From NCBI GenBank assembly GCA_040285745.1, contig JAUFOR010000001.1, positions 930,001-994,000 of the forward strand: a DNA stretch of 64,000 bases. Direction: 5' to 3'. Shown here one piece after another: positions 10,301 to 18,795 of this stretch (within the stretch, counting starts at the first letter, position 1; every line of letters begins with the position of its first letter). Both the position numbers and the translations under genes were made by a program. Source of the DNA: Barthelona sp. PCE. Its lineage: Eukaryota > Metamonada: BaSk clade. Below the pieces are notes generated by a model, which was not told the DNA's origin, did no database searches, and saw nothing but the letters and a program-made list of their open reading frames with translations.

Positions 10301-10922
10301 AGACTTCAAACACTGTTGGATTTATGGAGCCATCTAGGGACACATCATTAGACGAAGAGATAAAGCTCATGAGCGGCACGCGGAGCACAGGGCTGCCACG
10401 GGGGTCAAGAATGATGAGGACCATATCCACAGTAAGCAGGATGATGCCCTTGCCGTCAGATGTCCAGCGAACAAAGCGTATGAGCTCAGTAAACTGTTTT
10501 TGCCACTGTCTTTTCTGCGGGAGTGCCTCGAGGACGATGGATCCGTCATCGTAGATCATGCAAATGCGGTTACCTAACGGACTCCAACAAGCATCGATGA
10601 GTGTTGCGGAGTTTAAATTGGAGTACTGCATAAACCAGTCGCCCTTTGACACGCCCCATGTTACAACGAGCCCATCGGTATCGGATGTTAGAAGCGTTTG
10701 GCGCTTATTACACCAGGCAAGTGTATCAACGACATCGTTGTGTCCATCCAACGTTACAGTTGATTTCACAAAATCACGGTCGCTGATATTATCCGATATA
10801 TAAAGGATTTTGAGAAGATTATCACCTCCTATAGCAAGGGAGCTGTGAAAGCTGTGCCAGCTCATCGTTGAGATGTGTACGCCGTCAGGCATGCGTACTT
10901 TCTTTGCGAGATACACGTACAT
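7305..10922 (-). CDS. IFT121: IFT-A subunit IFT121/WDR35
   Basis: I start at ATG 10922 (MYVYLAKK), which aligns with the family start and lies 13 nt from a CCCCTTTTCA element at 10935-10944. An upstream in-frame ATG at 11033 would add 37 residues. The 1205-residue product is close to human WDR35 in length. The first 600 residues are WD40-type propeller repeats (for example LDGHNDVVDTLAWC and the SDTDGLVVTW blade). A long alpha-solenoid of TPR-like helices follows, then a C-terminal Cys-rich zinc module (CPKC, CEHC, CKRC, CPMC). It is part of the intraflagellar transport complex A that carries cargo from flagellar tip to base. Its stop codon is inside an ATGTAAAG context. Confidence 0.93.
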   Translation of the reverse strand: MYVYLAKKVRMPDGVHISTMSWHSFHSSLAIGGDNLLKILYISDNISDRDFVKSTVTLDGHNDVVDTLAWCNKRQTLLTSDTDGLVVTWGVSKGDWFMQYSNLNSATLIDACWSPLGNRICMIYDDGSIVLEALPQKRQWQKQFTELIRFVRWTSDGKGIILLTVDMVLIILDPRGSPVLRVPLMSFISSSNDVSLDGSINPTVFEVLHTDHGLSHFVIFDDQGHMFVFDDAKSLGASAKKSNLFVTKLDFIVNDCSIHFSGKLLAVTAKNPVSEEHFVAILNKQGEIIFNVRNHRDPVSAITFSPGGHRLAYSVNDHVFFAGVVVDTLCCAMNNATLCYSFSARNKWEYVVVFWNTMTDEKNVKYYRNLEFLNSAGSYALLLSEKDSVITKAYGGENQLPNVSIAFEDDNVEINDVDVNVTAKKPEYLLSLCNNIGVPLCSIDISEKPLFVSADANNALLGFKNTALVWKFNIEMSKSFETIEDQDEASVFEEKTRLWVDINDSCGISSANTEDLLQAHTKDPIVNGCVTKTHAILVLASGVFLFYSFKHNILESRINLLDSGKNVYSLKANCDGSRLALITTRFMLFVYSVESGDTVGTSLAVNQLNLTRKDVHNVLWSKDDPHLFASTEKSCVYIIRDLRSEEPIETIDHLLSFEELTVKTIAIHKLFIKPSEPALELLGNIESRSLRDARHLLDEVSLKDAFQFINDNPHDRLWRMLGRYALSVENLDIALKAFIRCSDYPSIQFVKSIHKIKDNYRLQAKIYTFLGDFDIAERLYLTNDRLDLALSLRQQLGDYSRMYEIIESSRDAIDVANFESQQLNEFLGKYFFEKSKYSQAVEFLENSTEYRILIDSYFYLNRFEKMVELKPVVFETKTSSTIQYLSEKFLISGQISHAVDCLIELELYNMAVDLCVEHAQWGLAMKLYNRYKDDTRLTNVSLLREKLADHLIRSGKIRECITLSKIAGDDLRLAKLIMTTVDNHLHLLNNVEIKKLLIVAVLRLEVMKTNSFGNLTVDNMFDEDDTLNETVTVLWNRIELTHLLLLAHRHVMSEQYPHALSCMIRIVTKYSIPDYYKANVYSLMFISALYSGYLRYAAEALIQLEGIEKIPEKMKKVYRDVGIQVFSRKQAKNPKSQTITCPKCVQEIDILSHECEHCQTSFNLCVASGLPLFDAKTHKCKRCSHHIHESLRGAVSTCPMCHNPM

Positions 10923-11353
10923 TTCGGGTAGATGTGAAAAGGGGATAAAATATTGAAAACTCTTGATTGAACAAGTTTTTGAGTTCCTGTTGGCTGGCGG
11001 GAGCGTTAATTCTTTTTGTTGTGGAACCTTCATGTCACTAAACTTCTTGTTTGATGGTACAGGCTACGAAAATTCAGAGTTATCGTATTTAGTAGTATAT
11101 TGGTTATTATTGTCTCCATGTGGATAGTGATTATGTTAAATCCAATTTAAAGAATGCAATTGTTTTCCATGAGAAGATGAAGTAGGTATCGTTTTTGATG
11201 TCGTCGTACAACGACTCAATTGTACTCTTGGAAAAGTAACTCCACGAACCGATCAATTACAGGCATTGTCGCATTAAGAAGCACATCGAATCTACAAGTG
11301 TGAGCTTTTTGTTGTTCCACAAAATTTCACTTATTTCGCACATCGGAATCACC
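10923..11353. other. Divergent promoter region, IFT121 / CAF1
   Basis: 430 bases between outward-facing genes. It contains the CCCCTTTTCA element at 10935-10944 (minus orientation) close to the IFT121 start. On the plus side there is a T-rich stretch ending TTTCACTTATTTCGC upstream of the CAF1 ATG. I find no other gene. Confidence 0.5.
10935..10944 (-). promoter_or_regulatory. CCCCTTTTCA initiator-like element
   Basis: On the minus strand this reads CCCCTTTTCA and ends 13 nt before the chosen IFT121 start. Similar elements precede several other genes here. If the CA is the transcription start, the upstream ATG at 11033 would not be in the mRNA, which favours the 10922 start. Confidence 0.5.
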
Positions 11354-12178
11354 ATGGCGGAGCACAATATACTCACAAAAATCGAGGGACACGTAATCCA
11401 GGACATCTGGATGGACAACGTAGAGTTTGCAATGAAAGAAATCTGTTTTCGCGTACAGCAATACCCTTACATTGGAATTGATACAGAATTCCCGGGTTTG
11501 GTGTATCCCAAGGCAGCAGATTTAGCAAAATACAAAGACCAGCAACTTTCACCTTATGCTCGACTTCGTATGAACGTAGATAGAACTAGGATCATCCAGC
11601 TGGGCCTTACGCTTTCAGACGAGCACGGTAACCTCCCCCACACACCCCCACACACATGGCAGATCAATTTCGTGTTTAACATTGAAAAGGAAGAGATTAA
11701 GGAAGATGCGCACGCTTTGCTCATTGAGGCAGGTATTGATTTTTCACGCCACGCTACCCACGGTGTCGATCACAAGTTTTTTGGATACCTGCTGAATGCA
11801 AGCAATTTATTATACAACAGAAGTATTAAATGGGTTAGTTTCCACAGCGGTTTTGACTTTGGATACCTCCTGAAGGTTGCAACTAACTCTAAAATGCCCA
11901 GAAATCAGGAGTCTTTTTTGGTGAAGTTGCGTACGCTGTTTAATGATATATATGATATCAAGCATCTCATGAGCAGTACAAAGCTGTACCACAGAGGCCT
12001 ACAACACGTGGCGGATTCCATTAACATCAAAAGAGTAGGTGAGGCACATCTCGCCGGTTCTGATAGTATGGTGACGCTAGCTGTGTTTCTACGCATGATG
12101 CAGCCCAATATAGTTGAAGAATACTCCGTTCTAGAGAACCTGCTAGATCCCGATGATAATTCAGGTCCTTTCTTGTAA
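11354..12178 (+). CDS. CAF1: CCR4-NOT deadenylase CAF1/POP2
   Basis: The first in-frame ATG is at 11354 (the open frame begins with GTG at 11300) and gives 274 residues. It is a DEDD-superfamily 3'-5' RNase that shortens poly(A) tails within the CCR4-NOT complex. All four acidic motifs are visible: DTEFPG with the first Asp and Glu, the segment HSGFDFGYLL with the next Asp, and the AGSDSMVTL region with the last. The WQINFVFN strand is also typical of CNOT7/Pop2. The stop codon lies in TTGTAAAAG, so a TGTAAA element overlaps it. Confidence 0.95.
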   Translation: MAEHNILTKIEGHVIQDIWMDNVEFAMKEICFRVQQYPYIGIDTEFPGLVYPKAADLAKYKDQQLSPYARLRMNVDRTRIIQLGLTLSDEHGNLPHTPPHTWQINFVFNIEKEEIKEDAHALLIEAGIDFSRHATHGVDHKFFGYLLNASNLLYNRSIKWVSFHSGFDFGYLLKVATNSKMPRNQESFLVKLRTLFNDIYDIKHLMSSTKLYHRGLQHVADSINIKRVGEAHLAGSDSMVTLAVFLRMMQPNIVEEYSVLENLLDPDDNSGPFL

Positions 12179-12226
12179 AAGTAAGATTTTTTTTTGTTTT
12201 TAAAAACAATTAAAAATGATTGTTTA

Positions 12227-13369
12227 TTATCCGTCACGCTTAACGAAGAAAGGCATATCACGGTTGTTAGTAACAGTTGTGTAAAGAGCCTTTCTGTTGC
12301 GGTACTTCTCACGCAACCGCTCAATCTGCCTTGAACCAGTCTCAGGGTCATGACCAGCCTCATAGTAGTACCGCACGATGGCGCTAGTGACCTGTGTGGG
12401 ATCGTATTTAAACTCCATTCTCTGACGCTCACGTGCTCGATGAACCAATTCTGTCTCCTCCACTTGCCTCACACCAATGGATGGCTTTGTGAACTGGTTC
12501 CTTCGCGTGATAACTGTACCGTCTGTAAGGTGAATTTCATCGCGATCAACGTATTTAATTTTTTCACCAAAGTTCGATTCCTCCTCCTCGTAAAACTCAG
12601 AGATAACGTCCATATCCTCACCTTCAAGGTCAAACATGCAATGGTGGCAGTCTCTCATATGGTGGCGCACGCTCTCGAGATCGTGATAGTTTCTGTGGCA
12701 GTGCAAACAGGTTGTCTCATAAACAACTTTATCTACAACGAATTGCAGTACAGAACCGAGGTCCAGACACCTCTCCAGTGCAGGAACGTAGAAGGAGTGC
12801 GCAGAGTGCATATGAGCGAGGTTTGCCTCAAAGTTCTCACTTGTGTGAGTGCAGAAGATGCAATCGCAATCAGTCAGTTCTGGTGGAACATATTCTTTAA
12901 CTTTCTCAATGACTTCAACCTCCTCAGTGTATTCCTCGCCGAAACCGTCGGCCTCAGCATCGGCACGGATTGAAGCAAGGGCTTCCTCCGCTGTAATGTT
13001 ATCTTTCTGCATACGATCGCGGATCTCCATCTGGAGCTCTTGTTTCTTGAATTCAGCAACGCGTGTGAGGTGCTTGCGGGACTGGCAGTGCTGTGTATAG
13101 GCGTTTTTGGATGAGAAAGTCTTACGACAGTAGTTGCACTGGTAGATGATCCTTTGAGTTTTGGTAGACTTCTCCTCAACTGCTTCGCTCTTCATACGCT
13201 GGAAACGCTCCTCTGTGATGGGTGGCTGACCCTGGGTAGCGAGATTGAGATTGTGCTGGTGAATTTCACTTTTGTAGTGCTGATGTTGGCTCTCCAAAGA
13301 GTTCAGAAACATATGGCACGTCGAACACGTGTATCTCCCCGATCTGCCTTCCCTTGCAGCTTTTGGCAT
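12227..13369 (-). CDS. REI1: 60S maturation factor REI1/ZNF622
   Basis: The open frame extends far upstream without a start. The family start MPKAAREGRSGRYTC is at 13369 and gives 380 residues. Four C2H2-type zinc fingers are evident: YTCSTCHMFLN, YQCNYCRKTFSS, DCIFCTHTSENF and TCLHCHRNYHDL, each followed by paired His. Yeast Rei1 works in the cytoplasm on late pre-60S particles, probing the exit tunnel and helping recycle Arx1-Alb1. The C-terminal region after residue 290 includes the long basic segment expected to insert in the tunnel. EFL1, another late 60S factor, is also in this window. The closest element upstream is ACCTTTTCCT (13391-13400, minus). Confidence 0.93.
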   Translation of the reverse strand: MPKAAREGRSGRYTCSTCHMFLNSLESQHQHYKSEIHQHNLNLATQGQPPITEERFQRMKSEAVEEKSTKTQRIIYQCNYCRKTFSSKNAYTQHCQSRKHLTRVAEFKKQELQMEIRDRMQKDNITAEEALASIRADAEADGFGEEYTEEVEVIEKVKEYVPPELTDCDCIFCTHTSENFEANLAHMHSAHSFYVPALERCLDLGSVLQFVVDKVVYETTCLHCHRNYHDLESVRHHMRDCHHCMFDLEGEDMDVISEFYEEEESNFGEKIKYVDRDEIHLTDGTVITRRNQFTKPSIGVRQVEETELVHRARERQRMEFKYDPTQVTSAIVRYYYEAGHDPETGSRQIERLREKYRNRKALYTTVTNNRDMPFFVKRDG

Positions 13370-13544
13370 GTTATGAAAGTGGTATAATAAAGGAAAAGGT
13401 TTATAGCAACACTTTTTACTCTCGTCGTCCCAAGGGTGGCACGATGGTTCCTTCGGAACCACGTGTGAGAAGTTCACAGATTGATATAATGTGTGAATAT
13501 TGGAGTTTGAAGTGGTATTTGTATTAACGATTTTATGCCGTATC

Positions 13545-15413
13545 ATGAACACATCTATCGTTAGTGAGGTTTTCCACGGTCGGTGCAGGGATCTAGGGCT
13601 TGAAGCAGATGACGAAAGTGATTTTGAAACTTTCAGCGCAACGTTTAAGAAGGCTAACCAAGAACCAGGTGTTGCCGCTCTACGACTGATGCGCCTGGGA
13701 TCCAACGCAGCAATCGCGTTGGCCAAGGGGCTTAAGCGCTGTGATATTCGTTACCTCGATTTGTTTGGTAATTTCATCCACGATCTGGGCACAATGGCAG
13801 TCCTTCAGCTGCTGTCATCCAACCCCTCGATTGAATATCTTGACATTGGCTGCAATGACATCAGGAGTGAAGGCTGTATTGCTCTTTCTCAGGAGCTCCA
13901 TAAGACAAATATCAAGACGTTGTTATTGGGAAGGGGCTCCGCCGGTAAGGTCTCTGATGACCACCGTCTGGTACCCAACCATTTCAACGCAAAGGCTTTC
14001 TCTATGCTCTTTAGGTCTTTGCGGGAGGCACGTATAGTTAATTTGGATTTGAGTTACCTCTCGTTGGGGTCGAACTCCGTGTCTGTCCGCAACTGCGCCG
14101 TATACCTGGGTTCTGCACGCTCCCTGGAGCACCTTAACTTGGCGTATAACCACTTCAAGACCAGCGACTTTGAAGTTTTGTTGCGAGGACTGACTGCTTG
14201 CAGCAATCTCAAATCTCTCAATCTTTCGGATACTAACCTGACCTGGAAGGGTGCGACGATGCTTGGAAACGTGTTACAGAACACAGCTGAGCTCGAGACG
14301 CTGAAGTTGGTGAAGAACACTCTGGGAGATAACGGGCTCGTCATCATAGCGCCTGTCATCGAGCAAACTAACATCAAGGAGCTGTATCTAAGCAGCGTGG
14401 ACTGCTCGTCGTTTGCGATAAGTCGTTTAACGTTGCCACCAACAATCGAAAAGCTGTGTCTGAAGAACAACAGAATAGATTTGGACGGCATTGTCGGCCT
14501 CATCAACTCTTTGAGCGGAAGTAAGATCAAATATTTGAATTTGAGCGGGAATAACCTGAGTCACATAGACGGACAGATTTTCTTGGATCTGCTCAACTCG
14601 ACGTCGCTTGAGGTGTTGGTGCTCGATAATTGTCATCTCACAGACGAGAGCATTGCGCCGATCTTTCAGCACTTGAATCCGTCACTGACACACATTTATT
14701 TAAGGAAGAACTTTTTGTATGGGGATAGTGTTCTTGATGCGATGGAGAAACAGTTTTCGGCTTCTATACAACTGCTAGAGGTTGTTAATCTGACCGGAAA
14801 CCAACTAAACCATGCCGTTAGCTCACGCATTCAGAAGCTATTGTCGAGAAATACAACGAGAAAGAGGCAGGAGAAGAAGAGAGTCTTGCATCACCAGAGG
14901 TCAATCCTTGAGTTCCAGGCGTCAAAAATCCCCGGCCTTGAGAAGGAGAAGGGATACCACGAGAGCAAACTTGCTGAGCACGAGGTAACGCTGGAGAAAA
15001 AGAGAAAGGAACTTGATGCGACGAGTGCGAACAACAGGTCGATTTTGAATCAGCTGACGAAAGAGTTGAAGAAGGCCATCAGCGAGAAGGAGACCACGGT
15101 TGATGCGATCATTTCTGTTAAGGATGATGTTCTGAATTTCAAGCAGAAGAGCACAATTGAGTTGGCCGCCCTGGAGAAAGAGCTGGAGGAGGAGACAAAG
15201 CAGATGAACGAGGCACAGGAAGAGCTCAACGCAGTCAACGAGGTCATGGCAGGAAGTGGACCCAACATTAGTGATAGGAGGAAAGCTCTTAAGGCACGTC
15301 TAGCTGAATTACAGAAGGAGAATCAGGATATGAGGAAGCAAATTAACGATTCCAGGTCAATGCCGAACTCTGCACGAGATACAATGAGTCCACACACTCG
15401 TTTTGATCGGTAG
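13545..15413 (+). CDS. RNI-type LRR protein with C-terminal coiled coil
   Basis: The open frame begins with TTG; ATG at 13545 gives 622 residues. Residues about 45-430 are leucine-rich repeats of the ribonuclease-inhibitor type, recognisable by LNLSDTNLTW, LYLSSVDCSS, YLNLSGNNLSH and similar units of about 28 residues. Residues about 440-610 form a Lys/Glu-rich coiled coil (LEKEKGYHESKLAEHEVTLE onward). LRR plus coiled-coil architecture occurs in centrosomal and flagellar proteins such as LRRC45, but I cannot assign an ortholog. It is divergent from REI1 with a 175-nt spacer and convergent with TRM1. Confidence 0.85.
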   Translation: MNTSIVSEVFHGRCRDLGLEADDESDFETFSATFKKANQEPGVAALRLMRLGSNAAIALAKGLKRCDIRYLDLFGNFIHDLGTMAVLQLLSSNPSIEYLDIGCNDIRSEGCIALSQELHKTNIKTLLLGRGSAGKVSDDHRLVPNHFNAKAFSMLFRSLREARIVNLDLSYLSLGSNSVSVRNCAVYLGSARSLEHLNLAYNHFKTSDFEVLLRGLTACSNLKSLNLSDTNLTWKGATMLGNVLQNTAELETLKLVKNTLGDNGLVIIAPVIEQTNIKELYLSSVDCSSFAISRLTLPPTIEKLCLKNNRIDLDGIVGLINSLSGSKIKYLNLSGNNLSHIDGQIFLDLLNSTSLEVLVLDNCHLTDESIAPIFQHLNPSLTHIYLRKNFLYGDSVLDAMEKQFSASIQLLEVVNLTGNQLNHAVSSRIQKLLSRNTTRKRQEKKRVLHHQRSILEFQASKIPGLEKEKGYHESKLAEHEVTLEKKRKELDATSANNRSILNQLTKELKKAISEKETTVDAIISVKDDVLNFKQKSTIELAALEKELEEETKQMNEAQEELNAVNEVMAGSGPNISDRRKALKARLAELQKENQDMRKQINDSRSMPNSARDTMSPHTRFDR

Positions 15414-15438
15414 ATGTAAAAATGTAACTTTTTAGATT

Positions 15439-17022
15439 TTACTGAAGCACATCCTGAGTGTGTAACTTTCTGGCACGTTTGGGACCCCAGTGAGACGTGG
15501 GGTTCGGCGGGAACAGCGCTTTCCGCCTCTTCTTGTCTTGGATGGCCTGAGGGTGCTTGCTGAAATCAAACTTATCGAAAATATGCCTTGTGTTCTCGCG
15601 AATGGTGGAAATGAGTCCCTCATCGCGTGGGGGTTTTCCGTTACGCTCCTGATCCTCATCGGAAAGCTTCACAAGCATACCCCACATGAACTCAGGCTCA
15701 GCATCCGTCTTGATACCGTTGGGTTCGTGGTGGAAGCGCGCCACACGGTACTTGTTGTTGTACAGGGCGCTCGTCAGCTTCAGCATGCTCGGCTGAGACA
15801 TACGTATTATGCTCGTCATTTCACCAATGGGGTAGAATAGAGGACGCGGTACCCGTATTTCTCCAAACATGAGCTCTGTCAAAGCCTTGATTCTGTCCTT
15901 GAAGCAGATATGGGGCTTGTACTCTGCTTCTCTTGCTGCCTTCTCAGTCAGGGCTTCGATTTTGTCGGCATCCTCGGCCTCAATGAGTACAGAACGACCC
16001 ATGGGTGCATCAACCGCAATGTGATCGATTACGTAGTCCATTTTCATCAGGAAATTGGCATCTGCAATTGGACCATTCCAAATTGGGCCACCGATTTTCA
16101 TCGGGCTCTCACACAACGGACACTTGTGTGCCGGAACCCGGTTGTTGTTTAGCTTTGTCTCCGACACTTGCTTGAGGACGGGGACGAATTGGGGTGTCTT
16201 GCACTGGACACACTGGAAGATGTAACTGTTCCTAAGCCCACTGCTCTTTGCTTCCTCTGGGTTTTCAAAGACACGGACCACACACCTTATATAGTAGTCA
16301 ATGGACATGCAGAAGAGGGGCTGGATGATACGCTTGTACTTGGCAGCAGTTCTTGAAAGATGGCCAAGAAGCATCCGAAGAGAAACTTCATGTCTGGTGC
16401 CTGTATGTGTCGGTACAGCCTGGTAGCGGGTGTAGCACGTCTCAGGACCGGTCGAGTTCATGATTGACATGTCAGTTGAGGTGATCATGAGGAGACCACC
16501 AGGCTTAATGGTGGAGATTGCGAGATCCGAAAAAATACAGCACGAACCGTATGGATCGATATCAATAACGTCATACAGACGGTTTTCCTCGACTGCACGG
16601 ATCATAGTGATACGTACATCATTCAAGCAAGGAGTAAAAACGTCGCCCAAGTTGTTGAGCTTCTTGAGGTGCTCAATAGACTTGAATGCCTCAGACTCAA
16701 TGTCGTTGACAACAATCTCCTCGATACCATCGATCTCTTTGGCAAACCTTACGCTACGAAGACCTGTGGCAGATAAACCTTCTAAGACGCGTACACCTGG
16801 AATCTCGGCGGCTGGAAGGCGCTTTGGGTCGGACTCGTATTCAGAGCGCAACAGACGGACGTATGCGTTGAGTGCTACGACTGAAACATCTCTGTTTACC
16901 TGCATTGCCGGGTTGTAGAATACAGACTGCAAGGCGGACTGAATGCTGACAGCTGCGCCCTCTTCAATGACTGCTTGTCGTTCCATTGGTTTGAAAGGGA
17001 TAATGAAATGGATATGTTGCAT
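15439..17022 (-). CDS. TRM1: tRNA (guanine26-N2)-dimethyltransferase TRM1
   Basis: 527 residues from ATG 17022; a second in-frame ATG at 16986 is a possible start. TRM1 uses SAM to make m2,2G26 in tRNAs. Family landmarks are present: VFYNPAMQVNRDVSV near the N-terminus, the SAM loop LEGLSATGLRSVRFA, the catalytic DIDPYGSC, then STDMSIM and PETCYTRY. A four-Cys zinc site follows (CVQC and CPLC). The tail ends in NPTSHWGPKRARKL, the typical C-terminal motif. The motif usually ends Gly-Ser-Pro; here Cys replaces Pro. Confidence 0.95.
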   Translation of the reverse strand: MQHIHFIIPFKPMERQAVIEEGAAVSIQSALQSVFYNPAMQVNRDVSVVALNAYVRLLRSEYESDPKRLPAAEIPGVRVLEGLSATGLRSVRFAKEIDGIEEIVVNDIESEAFKSIEHLKKLNNLGDVFTPCLNDVRITMIRAVEENRLYDVIDIDPYGSCCIFSDLAISTIKPGGLLMITSTDMSIMNSTGPETCYTRYQAVPTHTGTRHEVSLRMLLGHLSRTAAKYKRIIQPLFCMSIDYYIRCVVRVFENPEEAKSSGLRNSYIFQCVQCKTPQFVPVLKQVSETKLNNNRVPAHKCPLCESPMKIGGPIWNGPIADANFLMKMDYVIDHIAVDAPMGRSVLIEAEDADKIEALTEKAAREAEYKPHICFKDRIKALTELMFGEIRVPRPLFYPIGEMTSIIRMSQPSMLKLTSALYNNKYRVARFHHEPNGIKTDAEPEFMWGMLVKLSDEDQERNGKPPRDEGLISTIRENTRHIFDKFDFSKHPQAIQDKKRRKALFPPNPTSHWGPKRARKLHTQDVLQ

Positions 17023-17306
17023 ATTTTTTGTTATATGCCTTTTACCTCGGTATCTATGTTAATAAAATCTACATAAATCTCGAGCCACACAATACTAGGG
17101 CTCTTTAAAACATAAATGAGAAGAATAAAAACAGGGGAAACTCTAAGCCAATTTTCATGCAAAGCACTGGCGATATGGCCATACAACTGCAAGTTATAAC
17201 ACATTTGGAGAAGCAATACATCGTGTCATAAATGACGAATTTAGTTGCTGATTCTTGTCTCGTTTTTTGTTTTTTACCTTATTTCTTCCTTAACACAAGC
17301 ATTCAT

Positions 17307-18692
17307 ATGTCTGACGGAAGATTTCGTGAGAAGGGACAGCAGCTTGGTCAACAAGCCAAGGTGCAGGATGATGCTGAGAATTTTGAGGAAGCTTTGAATC
17401 TGTACACACAGAGTATCCAGTATTTCATGACTGATTTAAAATGTATGGTTGCAAAATTACACGTTAACAGCGTGTTAATGCGAAGAAATATTTTCTAACT
17501 CCTAGATGAAAAGACTGATCGTATGAAGGAAGCTATCCGTGGTATCATTGCCCGGTTCCTCGATCGTGCAGAGCAGATTAAGCAAATGCTAGCGAAACCG
17601 AAGAAAGTACCTGCATCAGGTCCTAAACGCCCCAAACAAGGCAATTCAAACCAGAAATCGGAAGAAGGTGAGGAAGGAGAAGGCGGAGAGGATGATGTCG
17701 ATGAAGACACAGCCAAGCTGAGGGAGATGATTGGACAAGCTATCGTTCGTGACAAGCCTAATGTTCGTTGGAAGGATATCGCCGGTCTTGAGACCGCCAA
17801 GAACTCCCTACAAGAGGCTGTTATCGTTCCCATTCGATTCCCCCATCTTTTCGTTGGTAAGCGTGAACCCTGGCGTGGTATTTTGTTGTACGGTCCCCCT
17901 GGTACCGGTAAGTCGTACATTGCCAAGGCAGTAGCAACAGAGGCAGACGCCACATTTTTTTCAGTAACTGCTTCGGACCTTGTTTCCAAGTGGCAGGGTG
18001 AATCAGAGAAGCTTGTCAAGGCGCTCTTCACATTGGCCGGAAAGGAGGCCCCATCGATCATATTTATTGATGAGATCGATGCACTTTGTTCTACCCGTTC
18101 GGAGAACGAGAGCGAGTCTTCTCGTCGTATTAAGAACGAGTTCCTTGTCCGTATGCAAGGTCTCGGATCAGCCGAGGGCGTGCTCGTACTGGGTGCCACC
18201 AACCTCCCGTGGATGATTGATTCAGCCGTTAGGAGACGTTTCGACCAGAGAATTTATATTACGCTCCCAGATGTCAACGCTCGTGCTGCGATGTTTAAGA
18301 TTCATCTTGGTGAAACCCCCAACGACCTCAGCGACGCTGACTTTATGCACATGGCCACCGAGACCGAAGGGTACTCTGGTTCGGATATTAACTTGATTGT
18401 TAGAACCGCTCTCATGGAGCCTATCCGTCGTTGTCGTCAGGCCACACACTGGAAGGTTGTCCGCGGAAAGAACCCCGACGGAGAGATGCAGGACGGTATG
18501 CTCACCCCTTGCTCTCCAAGCGATCCAGCAGCGCAGGAGATGACGATGATGGATATTGAAGGCAATCGTCTTCTGGCACCTCTGATCTCTCGCCAGGACT
18601 TTATGAAGGCACTTGCCAAGGTACCTAAATCCGTTGGAAATGAGGATATGACTAAGCACTTGGAATTCACTCGCGAATTCGGTATGACTTAG
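17307..18692 (+). CDS. VPS4: ESCRT AAA ATPase VPS4 (one intron)
   Basis: Exon 1 is 17307-17442 and exon 2 is 17506-18692. The 63-nt intron starts GTATGG and ends TTTTCTAACTCCTAG. Splicing restores LKYEKTDRMKEAI, exactly the MIT-domain sequence expected, and gives 440 residues. The MIT domain spans about residues 1-75 and a charged linker follows. The AAA core has Walker A GPPGTGKS, Walker B IIFIDEID, and arginine-finger region RRRFDQRIYI. A VPS4-type C-terminal helix follows. VPS4 disassembles ESCRT-III filaments, and its substrate VPS24 is encoded about 10 kb upstream. An ATG at 17232 in the same frame would add a hydrophobic extension not found in the family. Confidence 0.96.
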
Positions 18693-18795
18693 TTTTCCTT
18701 TGTTTTATATGTAAATATGACTGTTTTATTCATCAATGCTTTTATGTTACAGAAAAATTGATTCAAAAACGCTAACTGTTTTTTTATCTCTTACA

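Noticed and set aside
10923-11033. The upstream ATG at 11033 as the IFT121 start.
   Set aside because: The extra 37 residues have no counterpart in the family, and an initiator-like CCCCTTTTCA lies between the two ATGs.
17232-17306. The in-frame ATG at 17232 as the VPS4 start.
   Set aside because: It would add a hydrophobic 25-residue extension ahead of a normal MIT-domain start; VPS4 proteins begin directly with the MIT domain.
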